Below are positions 53,544-62,803 of a stretch of 64,000 nucleotides of DNA, piece after piece. Origin of the DNA: Magnetospirillum sp. XM-1 (GTDB lineage: Bacteria > Pseudomonadota > Alphaproteobacteria > Rhodospirillales > Magnetospirillaceae); contig NZ_LN997848.1 in assembly GCF_001511835.1 (NCBI RefSeq), positions 1,240,001-1,304,000 on the forward strand. The letters run 5' to 3'. The stretch's first letter is position 1, and each line of letters starts with the position of its first letter. The notes under the pieces were generated by a model that was given only the letters and a program-made list of their open reading frames with translations, did no database searches and was not told where the DNA came from. A program made the position numbers and the translations under genes.

Positions 53544-54127
53544 CCCATGGCTCCTCTCCGGTCCGCCGTCTGGCCGGTCTAAGGCGGCTGGGCGCCGGTT
53601 CGGGTCCGACCATGGCCCAGGTGGTGGACCATCTGGCCGACCGCTCCACCCCGCTGGGCGTCATCCTGATGGCGGCCCTGGCCATGGTGCCCTCGCCGGG
53701 CCTGCCCCTGGGGGTGCTCACCGGACTGGCCATCGCCTGGCTGGCGGGCGCCGCCTTGTGGGGCCGCCCGGGCGGATTGCCGGAGACGCTGTCGCGACGG
53801 ACCCTGCCGCGGCCCATCCTCGAAGCGGCGCTGCGCCGGCTGGTGCCCCTCATGCGGCGCGTCGAGCGGCGGACGCGGTCCCGGCTGGCGCCGCTGGCCC
53901 AGGGCCGGGGCGCCATGGTCGCCCAGGCCGCCATCGTGCTGCAGGGACTGGTGCTGGCCGTGCCCCTGCCGTTCGGCAACATCGCCCCCGCCCTGGCCAT
54001 TCTGCTGCTTGCCGCCGGGCTGCTGTGGCGGGATGGCCTGGGGGTGCTGCTCGGCCATGCGCTTGGTGTGGCGTCGGTGGGGGTGATTTTGGGGCTGGGA
54101 TGGTCGGCGCTGGTCCTGGCGACCTGA
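53540..54127 (+). CDS. ExoD-family exopolysaccharide synthesis protein
   Basis: 195 residues with four or five hydrophobic segments. The ExoD signature is seen in ALAMVPSPGLPLGVLTGLAI and the repeated LPFGNIAPALAILLLAAGLLWRDG. ExoD homologues affect exopolysaccharide and alkali tolerance in rhizobia; the mechanism is unknown. GTG 53540 overlaps the terC-like gene, so both are probably translated together. Confidence 0.82.
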   Translation: MTHGSSPVRRLAGLRRLGAGSGPTMAQVVDHLADRSTPLGVILMAALAMVPSPGLPLGVLTGLAIAWLAGAALWGRPGGLPETLSRRTLPRPILEAALRRLVPLMRRVERRTRSRLAPLAQGRGAMVAQAAIVLQGLVLAVPLPFGNIAPALAILLLAAGLLWRDGLGVLLGHALGVASVGVILGLGWSALVLAT

Positions 54128-54235
54128 CGTTTACTTCAAAGCAACAGTTTTATGAGTATGGCGGCAATTGTTGATTCGCTATTTGGGCATTAGATGTCAG
54201 GTCAGGACAGTTCGCTCACGGAAAAGGACCCGACA

Positions 54236-54937
54236 ATGACGCTCACTCTTCGTCCCGCCGCCGCACGCGGCCATGCCGAGCACGGCTGGCTCAGCAGCCG
54301 CCACAGCTTTTCCTTCGCCGATTATTTCGATCCGGCCCATATGGGGTTTCGCACGCTTCGGGTGATCAACGAGGATTGGGTGGCGCCCAAGACCGGCTTC
54401 GGCACCCATCCCCACCGCGACATGGAGATCCTGACCTATGTGATCGCCGGCGCGGTGGCCCACAAGGACAGTACGGGGGGTGAAGGCGTCATTCGCCGGG
54501 GCGAGGTTCAGGTGATGAGCGCCGGCACCGGCATCCGCCATTCCGAGATGAACCCGCTGCCCGACGAGACCCTGCATCTGCTGCAGATCTGGATTCTGCC
54601 CGAGGCCCAGCGCCTGATCCCCGGTTACGCCCAGGCTCTGTTCGATGACGAGTCCAAGCGCGACCGGCTGCGCCTGATCGCGTCGCGCGACGGCCGGGAC
54701 GGGTCGCTGGTCATCCATCAGGACGCCTCGGTCTACGCCAGCATCCTGGGTTCGGGCCGCGGCCTGTCCCATGATCTGGCCGAGGGGCGCGGCGCCTGGG
54801 TGCAGGTGGTGGCCGGCGCCCTGGCGGTCAACGGGCAGGTTGTGTCGGCCGGCGACGGCGTCGCCATCGAGAACGCGGCGGCGGTGACTCTGGCCTCGGA
54901 GAACGGGGCGGAGATCGTGCTGTTCGACCTGGGGTGA
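54236..54937 (+). CDS. Pirin-family protein
   Basis: 233 residues, bicupin fold. The N-terminal cupin metal ligands are visible: HPHRDMEI (H..H) and RHSEMN (H and E). The length and the lack of a C-terminal extension match the YhhW subgroup, some of which have quercetin 2,3-dioxygenase activity. AAGGA lies 7 nt before ATG 54236; in-frame upstream codons (from 54194) have no family sequence. A hairpin follows at 54958. Confidence 0.9.
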   Translation: MTLTLRPAAARGHAEHGWLSSRHSFSFADYFDPAHMGFRTLRVINEDWVAPKTGFGTHPHRDMEILTYVIAGAVAHKDSTGGEGVIRRGEVQVMSAGTGIRHSEMNPLPDETLHLLQIWILPEAQRLIPGYAQALFDDESKRDRLRLIASRDGRDGSLVIHQDASVYASILGSGRGLSHDLAEGRGAWVQVVAGALAVNGQVVSAGDGVAIENAAAVTLASENGAEIVLFDLG

Positions 54938-54957
54938 TTCGCACCATCCTCACTCCC

Positions 54958-54980
54958 TCCCCCCACCTATGGTGGGGGGA
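54958..54980 (+). terminator. Hairpin after the pirin gene
   Basis: A perfect 10-bp stem (TCCCCCCACC, loop TAT, GGTGGGGGGA) 20 nt after the stop. No T-run, so it is a probable but unproven terminator. Confidence 0.55.
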
Positions 54981-55006
54981 GAGGATGTTGGGACCGTCTC
55001 AAAACA

Positions 55007-55036
55007 AAACCCCCGCCGGTCGCCCGGCGGGGGTTT
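55007..55036 (-). terminator. Rho-independent terminator of the F0 operon
   Basis: On the minus strand: a 13-bp stem AAACCCCCGCCGG with its complement, loop GCGA, followed by TTTTGTTTT. It lies 22 nt after the b-subunit stop. Confidence 0.88.
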
Positions 55037-55057
55037 GTCTTGGTCCGATCAGGCGGC

Positions 55058-55591
55058 TTAGTGCAGCTTGCCCGGCAGGTCCTTGATGGCGTTGTCCACC
55101 AGGGCGCCGGTCTGGGCGGCCGACAGGCTGTCGCCGATGACCTTCTGGGCGGCGCCGATGGCGACGTCCACGGCCAGGTTCTGGACTTCGCGCAGCGCCT
55201 GGGCCTCGGCCTGGGCGATGCGGTCCATGGCCATCTGCTCGCGGCGCTTCATGGAGACCTCGAGATCCTTGGCCGCCTGCTTGGCGAGGCGCTCGGCCTC
55301 GGCCTTGGCGTGGGCGATGATCTCCTCGGCTTCCTTCATGGCGTCACGCTGCTTGCGCTGATAGGTGGCCAGCATTTCCTGGGCCTCCTCGCGCAGCTTG
55401 TGAGCCTCGTCCAGGCGGGCCTTGATCTTGGCCGAGCGGGCGTCCAGCGCGGCGGCGATGGCGCGGCTGACCGGCTTGAAGGCCATGGCCACCACCAGGA
55501 TGAAGGCCAGGTCCACCCAGAAGTGGGCCTGCTGGTAGAAGGCGCCATGGGCGGCGTGGGCGGCGTCGGCGGCGTAAGCGACGGAAATCAT
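55058..55591 (-). CDS. atpF: ATP synthase F0 subunit b
   Basis: 177 residues. One N-terminal membrane helix ([15 protein letters not shown]) then a long alpha-helical, charge-rich stalk ([20 protein letters not shown]...) forming half of the b/b' peripheral stalk. Its ATG overlaps the b' stop (ATGA). Last gene of the F0 operon. Confidence 0.93.
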   Translation of the reverse strand: MISVAYAADAAHAAHGAFYQQAHFWVDLAFILVVAMAFKPVSRAIAAALDARSAKIKARLDEAHKLREEAQEMLATYQRKQRDAMKEAEEIIAHAKAEAERLAKQAAKDLEVSMKRREQMAMDRIAQAEAQALREVQNLAVDVAIGAAQKVIGDSLSAAQTGALVDNAIKDLPGKLH

Positions 55592-56082
55592 TTGCCGTGC
55601 TCCTTGAGGGCGCTGGCGACGGCGGCCTCGAGCCGGCCGGTGTCGGCAGGGCTGCCCACCAGACGGGCGATGGTCGCGCCGGCGACGTCGAGGGCGACGT
55701 CACGGACGTTGGCCAGGGCCTTGTCCTTGGCTTCGGCGATGCGGGACTCGCCGGCCTTGACCTGATCGGCCAGACGGGCGGCAAGCTCGCGGTTGCGGGT
55801 CTCGGCTTCGGCCGACAGGCGGTCCGAGGCTTCCTTGATCACCGACTGGGCGTGGGCGCGGGATTCGGCCAGGGCCTTTTCATAGGCGGCCACGGCGGCC
55901 TCGGCTTCGGCCTTCAGCTGAGCGGCCTTGTCGAGGTTGTCGTCGATCTTGCGCTGACGCTCGTCGAGAACGGCGCCGATCTTGGGCAGGGCCACCGTCG
56001 ACATCACGAAGTACAGAGTGACGAAGGTGAGCGCCAGCCAGAACAGCTGCGGCGCAAAGAAGGTGGGATCGAATTGAGGCAT
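55588..56082 (-). CDS. atpG: ATP synthase F0 subunit b'
   Basis: 164 residues; the second, divergent b-type subunit found in alphaproteobacteria and photosynthetic bacteria (called atpG, atpX or atpF2; not the gamma subunit). N-terminal helix [18 protein letters not shown], then the stalk ([20 protein letters not shown]). Start ATG 56082 has GGGAG 7 nt upstream; the open frame extends further, but the added sequence is not family-like. Confidence 0.92.
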   Translation of the reverse strand: MPQFDPTFFAPQLFWLALTFVTLYFVMSTVALPKIGAVLDERQRKIDDNLDKAAQLKAEAEAAVAAYEKALAESRAHAQSVIKEASDRLSAEAETRNRELAARLADQVKAGESRIAEAKDKALANVRDVALDVAGATIARLVGSPADTGRLEAAVASALKEHGK

Positions 56083-56204
56083 CCCAAAGCTCCCAAACGG
56101 GGAAGGCCCGAAAAACTGTACGGAGCGGCGGTTGACCCGCGGCAAGGCGCTTCGTAGAGCGCTTTGCCGCGGATTCTACCGTCCCGTCGGATAACTCTTC
56201 GCGA

Positions 56205-56429
56205 TTAGGCGAAGAGGACCATCAGAGCGACGACCAGGGCGAACAGCGCGATCGCCTCGGTCACCGCGAAGCCGATCCAGCCGTACAGCTCGACATTGGC
56301 CTTGGCGGAGGGGTTGCGGCCAACGGTGGCGATCAGGTTCGCCCAGATGTTGCCCACGCCGATACCCGAACCGATCATGCCGATGGCAGCCAGACCGGCA
56401 CCGATGAACTTAGCAGCGCTCGCTTCCAT
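56205..56429 (-). CDS. atpE: ATP synthase F0 subunit c
   Basis: 74 residues, two membrane helices. The proton-binding glutamate is E58 (GFAVTEAIALFALV) and the polar loop is GRNPSA. Forms the rotor ring. Confidence 0.96.
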   Translation of the reverse strand: MEASAAKFIGAGLAAIGMIGSGIGVGNIWANLIATVGRNPSAKANVELYGWIGFAVTEAIALFALVVALMVLFA

Positions 56430-56507
56430 TTACTCAACTCCTTCAGGACAAAACGGAACAGATTGAAACTCGAAACGTCCTCGCCGGCGAACCGCCCGGC
56501 CAGCCAC

Positions 56508-57251
56508 TTAGTGCATGTGGATGGCGTCGTGCAGGTAGATGCAGGAGAGGATGGTGAACACATAGGCCTGCAGCAGCGCGATACCGAATTCCAGCACCGT
56601 GATGGCCGACAGGAAGGCGAAGGGAACAACGCCCGGGATCAGGTAGAACGCGCCCAGCGACACCACGAAACCGCCCATGACCTTGAGGATGATGTGACCC
56701 ACGGTCATGTTGGCGAAGAGACGGACGGCGAGGCTGAAGGGACGCGAGAAGTACGAGATCAGCTCGATGGGGATCAGGATGACCGCCGTCGCGATGGGCG
56801 CGCCGTGCGGGAAGAACATCCGCAGGTAATGGGTGCCGTGACGGGCGAAGCCGATGGCGGTGACGCCGACGAACACCACCAGCGCCATGGCGAAGGTGAC
56901 GATCACGTGGCTGGTGTAGGTGAAGCCGATCACCGGGATCGGCATCATGCCCAGCAGGTTGCCGAACAGCACGAACATGAACAGCGAGAAGATGAAGGGG
57001 AAATACTTCCGGCCTTCCTGGCCCACGTTGTCGCGCAGCATTCCGGCGATGAATTCGTAGAACACCTCGGCCATGGACTGCCAGCGGCCGGGCACCAGGG
57101 CGCGGGACCGGACCGACAGGGTCAGGAACAGGGTGATCAGGCAGATGGACAGCACCATCATGGCAGAGGAATTGGTGAACGAGATGTCCACGCTCCCTAC
57201 CTTGAGCGGAACCAACGGCTGGATCTTGAACTGCTCGATCGGATTAGCCAC
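56508..57251 (-). CDS. atpB: ATP synthase F0 subunit a
   Basis: 247 residues, five to six membrane helices. The essential arginine of the proton channel is R177 (SLAVRLFANMTVGH). GTG 57251, with AGAGG 7 nt upstream, gives the expected N-terminus (VANPIEQF). Confidence 0.96.
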   Translation of the reverse strand: MANPIEQFKIQPLVPLKVGSVDISFTNSSAMMVLSICLITLFLTLSVRSRALVPGRWQSMAEVFYEFIAGMLRDNVGQEGRKYFPFIFSLFMFVLFGNLLGMMPIPVIGFTYTSHVIVTFAMALVVFVGVTAIGFARHGTHYLRMFFPHGAPIATAVILIPIELISYFSRPFSLAVRLFANMTVGHIILKVMGGFVVSLGAFYLIPGVVPFAFLSAITVLEFGIALLQAYVFTILSCIYLHDAIHMH

Positions 57252-57264
57252 CGCTTTGCCTCTC

Positions 57265-57633
57265 TTAATGGTCCTTCGCCGGATCCTCTCCGGCACCTTC
57301 GGCTCTCCGTTGCGCCCGGCCCAGGCCCACCGTCTCGTCCATGCCGCGCATAAGGCGGTACACGTTCATGACGCCGGCCGCTCCGCCCAGGAGCAGGAAA
57401 ACCACCATCAGCCAGGGGGCGGTCTTCAGCCAGGCGTCCAACGCCCAACCGATGCCGGTCCCCACCAGCACGCTCGTCACCAATTCGACGCCGATGCGCA
57501 TCCCCAGACCCATTCCGGTCGGCTTTCCACGCCGTTCCGGTCCGCGACCCGAGTCCTCTTCCTCCCTGGCGCGCGCAGCGCGCAGACGGGCGTCGAGGTC
57601 ATCGAAAGACGGGGGAGTCTCGCGGTCAGCCAT
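57265..57633 (-). CDS. atpI: ATP synthase protein I (AtpI)
   Basis: 122 residues with two membrane helices (about 46-65 and 72-93) after a charged N-terminus. Accessory protein that helps c-ring assembly. First gene of the F0 operon, 13 nt before atpB. Confidence 0.9.
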   Translation of the reverse strand: MADRETPPSFDDLDARLRAARAREEEDSGRGPERRGKPTGMGLGMRIGVELVTSVLVGTGIGWALDAWLKTAPWLMVVFLLLGGAAGVMNVYRLMRGMDETVGLGRAQRRAEGAGEDPAKDH

Positions 57634-57686
57634 AGGTCGGTCCTCGAAATTCCCCCTTCTGGCCCCTTGGTGCCAAAAGCGCGGGC

Positions 57687-57715
57687 ACCATAAGGTCTGG
57701 ACCCACCCGTGTCAA
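57687..57715 (-). promoter_or_regulatory. Sigma-70 promoter of the F0 operon
   Basis: Minus strand: consensus TTGACA (57715-57710), a 17-nt spacer, TATGGT (57692-57687), 54 nt before the atpI start. This is the clearest promoter in the window. Confidence 0.65.
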
Positions 57716-57833
57716 GGACTCAAACCGGCCGGGCCAATATGCTGATTTGCATTGTGAAATCAGGGGATTTGACGGGTCGCGGCGGCGGAGTTGCTGCGAT
57801 GCGAAAAGATTCTTCCCACCCGAGGGGGTGGCG

Positions 57834-60800
57834 TCAGGCGGGAGTCACCTTGTCTCTGAGCAACTCGGCCTGGGCGAGATCGACCGAGACCAGCTGGGAG
57901 ACGCCGCGTTCGGCCATGGTGACGCCGTAGAGGCGGTCCATGCGGGCCATGGTCATGCGGTGGTGGGTGACGATCAGGAAGCGGGTCTTGGTGGCGCGCG
58001 CGATGCCTTCCACCAGCGAGCAGAAGCGGTCGACATTGGCGTCGTCCAAGGGCGCGTCCACCTCGTCGAGCACGCAGATGGGCGCCGGGTTGGTCATGAA
58101 CACCGCGAACAGCAGGGCCAGCGCGGTCAGCGCCTGTTCGCCGCCCGACAGCAATGACAGCTGTTGCAGCCGTTTGCCCGGCGGGCTGGCCATGATCTCC
58201 AGGCCGGCTTCCAGCGGATCGGCGGATTCGGTGAGCGCCAGATGGGCGCGGCCGCCGCCGAACAGTTTGACGAACAGGTCGCGGAAATGCTGGTCCACCG
58301 CCTGGAAGCTGGCCAGCAGGCGTTCGCGCCCCTCGCGGTTCAAATCGCCGATGGCGTGGCGCAGCTTGGCGATGGCGGCCAGCAGGTCGTCCTTTTCCGC
58401 CACCATGCCGGCGATGCGGGCCTCCAGCTCTTCGACCTCCTGCTCGGCACGCAGGTTGACCGGGCCCATGTTGTCGCGCTCGCGTTGCAGGCGATCCAGC
58501 TTGCGTTGCAGCTCCTCGGGGTCGGGGCGCTCCTCCTCCACCAGACCGGCCACCTCGCGCAATTGCTCGGGCGTCATGTCCAGGCGCTCGCCGATGCGCA
58601 CCGCCACGGCGCGGCAGGCCTGGTCGGCGGCGGAGACGGCGGCCTCGCGCCGGATGCGCTCCTCGCGGGCGTTGGCCAGCAGGGCCTCGGCCTCGCGCAT
58701 GCGGCGGTCGGCCTCGGCCAGACGCTGCTCGGCCGAGACCAGTGCGTCGGCGGCGGCCTTGCGCGCCGCTTCCGCCGCTTCCAGGCGCTCGAACAGCTCC
58801 TCGCGGCGCCGGGCGATGGTGTCGGGCAGGCTGGCGAGGCGCTCGATCTCCAGCGCGATCTCCTCGCGCCGTTCGGCCAGTTCCTCCACATGGGCCTTGG
58901 CGGCTTCGGCGCGGGCCCGCCAGGATTTGGCGTCGCCGTCCAGCGCATCCAGGCGGCGGCGGCGCTCGGCCCCTTCGCGGGCCACGCCGTCCAGGGCGGA
59001 GCGGGCCTCCACCAGCACGGAACGGCGCTCGGCCAGGGTGGCGCGCAACATGTTGACCTTGTCGCGGCCGTCGCTGGATTCGGGGAAGGCGGCCACCGCC
59101 TCGCGGGCCTCGGCCAGTTCCTCGGCCGCCTGGACATGGTCGGCGCGGGAATCCTCCCAGGCCTGGGTGGCGGCGGCCAGACGGGTCTCGAAGGCGGCGA
59201 AGCGTTGGGACAGCTTGGCATGGGAGTCGCGGGCCTTGGCGGCCTCGGATTCTGCCTGTTTGACGGAGTCCTTGGCGCGGCGCTCGGCCTCGGCGGCAGT
59301 GTCCACTTCGCGGGTGGCGGCCTCGACCTTCTCCTCGGCCTCCTCCACCCCGATGGACGCGTCGTCGAGCGCCGCGTCCAGCTCGCGCAGCCGGTTGCGC
59401 TGGGCGAGGCGAAGGGCCATGGGCGACGGCGCGCCCGAGCGGGCCACATAGCCGTCCCAGCGCCACAGATCGCCCTCGGGCGTCACCAGACGCTGGCCCA
59501 CCGCCAGCCGGGGGCGCAAGGCTTCGCCCAAAGCCATGTCCTTGACCACGCCCACCTGGGAGAGGCGGCGCGCCAGTTGTGGCGGAGCGGCGACGAAGCG
59601 GGACAGGGGCTCGGCGCCATCGGGCAAAACGGGGGGATGGTCCAGCGGCCCCAAATCTTCCCAGTGGAGCGGCGCCGAGGCGTCGATGGGGGCGGAAAGA
59701 TCCTCGCCCAGGGCGGCGGCCAAAGCGGGCTCGAAGCCGGTGCGGGCTGAAATGTCGTCCAGCACCGGGCGATGGTCGCCGGCCTTGCCTTGCGCCAGCA
59801 CCTGGCGCAGGCCATCGGCCTCGGCGGCGAGGCGGGACTTGGCGGCGCTGGCGGCCTGGAAGGAATCGCGGGCGGATTCGCGCGCCGCCAGGGCCTCCAC
59901 CCGCCGGCGGTCGGCGGTTTCGGCCTGTTCCCGGGATTCCTCCAGGAATTCCAGGGTCTCCTCCAGCTCCATCTCCAGCGCGGTGAGGTCCGAGCGGTCG
60001 ATGCTCTCGCCCTCCACCTCGGCCTTCTGGCGCTCGGCCTGGGCCAGACGCTCGGCGAGGCGGGCAAGGCGGGTCTCGCATTCCGACAGGCGGCGCAGTG
60101 CGGCCGCGCGCTCGGCGTCGGCGGCGGCCACCTCCTCCATCAGGGCGGAGAGTTCCTGTTCCACCACCACCACCGCCTCGGCGGCCAGATCGACGGCTTC
60201 CTCGGCGCGCAGCTTGGCTTCGGCCTCGCCCTCGCCGGCCTCGGCCAGCAGGGCGCGTTCCTCCTCCAGCCGGGCCAGGGCTTGGGCGCTGTCGGCGGCG
60301 CGGGCATGCTCGCGCTGCAAATCGGCCCCGGCCTGCTCCAGCCGGCGCTCCAGGTCGCGGCGCAGCTCGGCGAGGCGGCCTTCCTCGGCCTCCAACTGCT
60401 CGCGCTCGGCCATCACCTTCTGCAGGGTGCTGGCGGAATCGGCCTCGGCGCGGCGCAGATCGGGCAGGCCGGCGGCGGTCTCCGCCTGCTGGGCCGAGGC
60501 GTTCGCGGCGTGGCCGGTGGCTTCCTCCACCTTCATCTCGGCTTCGCGGAAGGCGGAGCGGGCCGCGTCGACGGCGACCAGGGCCTCCAGCCAGCCGAGA
60601 TACAGCACCTGGGCCTCGATGCGGCGGATCTGCTCCGACAGCGTGCGGTAGCGGTTGGCCTGCCGCGCCTGCTTTTGCAGCGACTTCAACTGCTCGTCCA
60701 GGGTGTTGAGCACGTCGTCCAGGCGCGACAGGTTGAGCTCGGCGTTTTTCAGCCGCAGCTCGGCCTCGTGCCGGCGGGAGTAAAGGCCCGAGATGCCCGC

Positions 60801-61301
60801 CGCCTCTTCCAGCAGCGAGCGGCGGTCGGCGGGCTTGGCGTTGATCAGGGCGCCGACGCGGCCCTGGCTGACCAGACCGCTCGAGCGCGCCCCCGTGGCG
60901 GCGTCGGCGAACAGCAATTGGACGTCGCGGGCCCGCGTATCGGCGCCGTTGATGCGGTAGTTCGAGCCGTTGCCCCGCTCGATGCGGCGCATGACCTCGA
61001 TCTCGTCGCGGTCGAACTGGGGCGGCGCGGTGCGCGCCGTGTTGTCGAGGCCCAGCATCACCTCGGCGACGTTGCGGGCGGGGCGTCCCGATGTGCCGCC
61101 GAAGATGACGTCGTCCATCTCGCCGCCGCGCATCTGGCGGGCCGAGGTCTCGCCCATGACCCAGCGCAGCGCCTCGATGAGGTTGGATTTGCCGCAGCCG
61201 TTGGGGCCGACCACGCCGGTCATGCCGGGCTCGATCAGGAGCTCCGCCGGATCGACGAAGGACTTGAAGCCCGACAGACGCAGCTTGGTGAACTGGATCA
61301 C
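57834..61301 (-). CDS. smc: Chromosome segregation protein SMC
   Basis: Structural ATPase for chromosome compaction, acting with ScpA/ScpB. 1155 residues. Walker A GPNGCGKSN (32-40), long coiled coils around a central hinge (about 480-650), C-terminal signature LLSGGEQALTALALLF and Walker B CVLDEVDAPLDD. GTG start at 61301. The DsbA-like gene ends 22 nt upstream of it on the same strand. Confidence 0.96.
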   Translation of the reverse strand: MIQFTKLRLSGFKSFVDPAELLIEPGMTGVVGPNGCGKSNLIEALRWVMGETSARQMRGGEMDDVIFGGTSGRPARNVAEVMLGLDNTARTAPPQFDRDEIEVMRRIERGNGSNYRINGADTRARDVQLLFADAATGARSSGLVSQGRVGALINAKPADRRSLLEEAAGISGLYSRRHEAELRLKNAELNLSRLDDVLNTLDEQLKSLQKQARQANRYRTLSEQIRRIEAQVLYLGWLEALVAVDAARSAFREAEMKVEEATGHAANASAQQAETAAGLPDLRRAEADSASTLQKVMAEREQLEAEEGRLAELRRDLERRLEQAGADLQREHARAADSAQALARLEEERALLAEAGEGEAEAKLRAEEAVDLAAEAVVVVEQELSALMEEVAAADAERAAALRRLSECETRLARLAERLAQAERQKAEVEGESIDRSDLTALEMELEETLEFLEESREQAETADRRRVEALAARESARDSFQAASAAKSRLAAEADGLRQVLAQGKAGDHRPVLDDISARTGFEPALAAALGEDLSAPIDASAPLHWEDLGPLDHPPVLPDGAEPLSRFVAAPPQLARRLSQVGVVKDMALGEALRPRLAVGQRLVTPEGDLWRWDGYVARSGAPSPMALRLAQRNRLRELDAALDDASIGVEEAEEKVEAATREVDTAAEAERRAKDSVKQAESEAAKARDSHAKLSQRFAAFETRLAAATQAWEDSRADHVQAAEELAEAREAVAAFPESSDGRDKVNMLRATLAERRSVLVEARSALDGVAREGAERRRRLDALDGDAKSWRARAEAAKAHVEELAERREEIALEIERLASLPDTIARRREELFERLEAAEAARKAAADALVSAEQRLAEADRRMREAEALLANAREERIRREAAVSAADQACRAVAVRIGERLDMTPEQLREVAGLVEEERPDPEELQRKLDRLQRERDNMGPVNLRAEQEVEELEARIAGMVAEKDDLLAAIAKLRHAIGDLNREGRERLLASFQAVDQHFRDLFVKLFGGGRAHLALTESADPLEAGLEIMASPPGKRLQQLSLLSGGEQALTALALLFAVFMTNPAPICVLDEVDAPLDDANVDRFCSLVEGIARATKTRFLIVTHHRMTMARMDRLYGVTMAERGVSQLVSVDLAQAELLRDKVTPA

Positions 61302-61323
61302 CAGGGTTGGACCCTTGAGGTTA

Positions 61324-61926
61324 TTACTTGGACGCGGCCTTCAGCGCCTTGTCCAGCTGGTCGTAGGGGATGGCGCCGGGGACGACCTTGCCGTTGATGA
61401 TCAGCGAAGGCGTGCTTTCCACGCCCAGCTTCTCGTTGCCGTCCTTGGCGCGCTCGTTGATGGCGTTGGCCAGGTCCTGGCGCTTCAGGCAGTCGTCCAC
61501 CTTGTCCTCGCCCATGCCCGCCAGCTTGGCCAGCTTCTTCAGCTCGACCAGCGGGTTCTGGGACTGCATCCACTTGTCCTGCTGCTCCATGATCAGGGCC
61601 AGCAGGCCGAAATAGCGGTCGGGGCCGGCGCAATGGGCGATCATGGACGCGCCCACCGACAGGCCGCGCGGGCCGGTGGGGAAGTCGCGGTAGATCAGCT
61701 TGGCCTTGCCGGTCTCGATCCACTCGCTCTTGAACTTGGGCAGCGTGGTCTTGTGGAAGGTGGCGCAGTGCGGGCAGGTGGTCGAGGCGTACTCGATCAC
61801 CGTGAGCGGCGCGTCGGGCTTGCCCAGGACCTGGTCGATGGGATAGCTGAGATCGGCGGCGGCGGCGGTCTGGCTCACCAGGAACAGCGCCGCGACGGCG
61901 CCGAGCAGACGAATGAACGGCTTCAC
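61324..61926 (-). CDS. DsbA-family thiol:disulfide oxidoreductase
   Basis: 200 residues. Signal peptide (LLGAVAALFLVSQTAAAA), then a thioredoxin fold with inserted helices. The active site is C51-P-H-C54 and the cis-proline loop is VESTPSLI. A second cysteine pair (AHC, DDC) may form a structural disulfide. It resembles the BdbD/DsbA-like group usual upstream of smc in Rhodospirillales. GTG start, GGGA 7 nt upstream. Confidence 0.9.
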   Translation of the reverse strand: MKPFIRLLGAVAALFLVSQTAAAADLSYPIDQVLGKPDAPLTVIEYASTTCPHCATFHKTTLPKFKSEWIETGKAKLIYRDFPTGPRGLSVGASMIAHCAGPDRYFGLLALIMEQQDKWMQSQNPLVELKKLAKLAGMGEDKVDDCLKRQDLANAINERAKDGNEKLGVESTPSLIINGKVVPGAIPYDQLDKALKAASK

Positions 61927-62002
61927 CTTGAGGTCCCTCCGGGAAACGGAAATCCGGGCGGGATATTAGGAGGTGAGGCGCCCGCGCACAAGGCGTAGGG
62001 AC

Positions 62003-62194
62003 TCAATAGGACGTCGGGGCGGCGGTGGATGCCGGCGGCGCGGCGGGCTGGGGCGCTTCTTCCGCGCCCTCGGGAACGTGGCCCCACATGAACAGGATCA
62101 CCACCAGCACCGCAACGACCATGGTGACCATGATGAAATAGCGGATCAGCCCGTAGTCGCGGGTCATCTCGGCGAGATCCTGAAACGCATTCAT
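62003..62194 (-). CDS. Small single-helix membrane protein
   Basis: 63 residues: NAFQDLAEMTRDYGLIRYF, one membrane helix (about 21-41, FIMVTMVVAVLVVILFMWG), then a Pro/Ala-rich tail. No known family. Same strand and between the DsbA-like and DUF721 genes. Confidence 0.6.
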   Translation of the reverse strand: MNAFQDLAEMTRDYGLIRYFIMVTMVVAVLVVILFMWGHVPEGAEEAPQPAAPPASTAAPTSY

Positions 62195-62263
62195 CCGGCC
62201 ACCTTCGTGCGGCACTCGGTGTTGTGGAACAGTATATGGGATGGGGTTAGCATTTGGTTAGCC

Positions 62264-62758
62264 CTATCCTTGGGCCAGCCGGCGGCCCAGGCGCTCCAGC
62301 ACGTCGCGCAATTCCGGGTCCTCCACCTGGGCCAGCCGGTCCAGCGCGGGCGGCGGCGAGGAGGGGGCGGCGGGCCTGGCGGCCGGCGGCTTGCCGGATT
62401 CGGGCAGGGGGCCCTGGCGCAGTTTCAGGCGCGCCACCGCCTTCCAGCCGAAATAGCCGTTGATGCGCTCCAGGATCAGCGGTTCCAGGTGCTGCATCTC
62501 GAGCGCGAAGGCGCCTGAATCCACCTTGACCGTCAAGGTGCCCTCGGTGCGCTCCTTCGGCGGGAACTTGATGCCCAGCGGCAGGGTGTGGCTGGCCACG
62601 GCGCTGCCCACGATGGCCGGCCAGTCCACCACCAGGGTGCCGCCGGCGAAGCCGTGCCGGCCGAAGACGGGCCGCGTGACCCGGTCGCTGGGCACGGCGA
62701 TGGACACCAATCCATGGGTGCGGCGCTCGTCGGATGTCTTGGTCTTTGCATCGGCCAT
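62264..62758 (-). CDS. DUF721 (DciA-related) protein
   Basis: 164 residues. The DUF721 core is seen in VDWPAIVGSAVASHTLPLGIKFP and GTLTVKVDSGAFALEMQHLEPLILERINGYFG. Related DciA proteins load the replicative helicase DnaB in bacteria lacking DnaC. Start ATG 62758. Divergent from mutY with 45 nt between starts. Confidence 0.85.
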   Translation of the reverse strand: MADAKTKTSDERRTHGLVSIAVPSDRVTRPVFGRHGFAGGTLVVDWPAIVGSAVASHTLPLGIKFPPKERTEGTLTVKVDSGAFALEMQHLEPLILERINGYFGWKAVARLKLRQGPLPESGKPPAARPAAPSSPPPALDRLAQVEDPELRDVLERLGRRLAQG

Positions 62759-62803
62759 GGCCTCAGCATACCCGAGGGCGGGAATTTGCACTATGGTCGG
62801 GGC

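Noticed and set aside
57811..57831. Terminator after smc
   Set aside because: A 6-bp CCACCC/GGGTGG stem exists but the following sequence (GAAGAATCTTTT) is not a convincing T-run.
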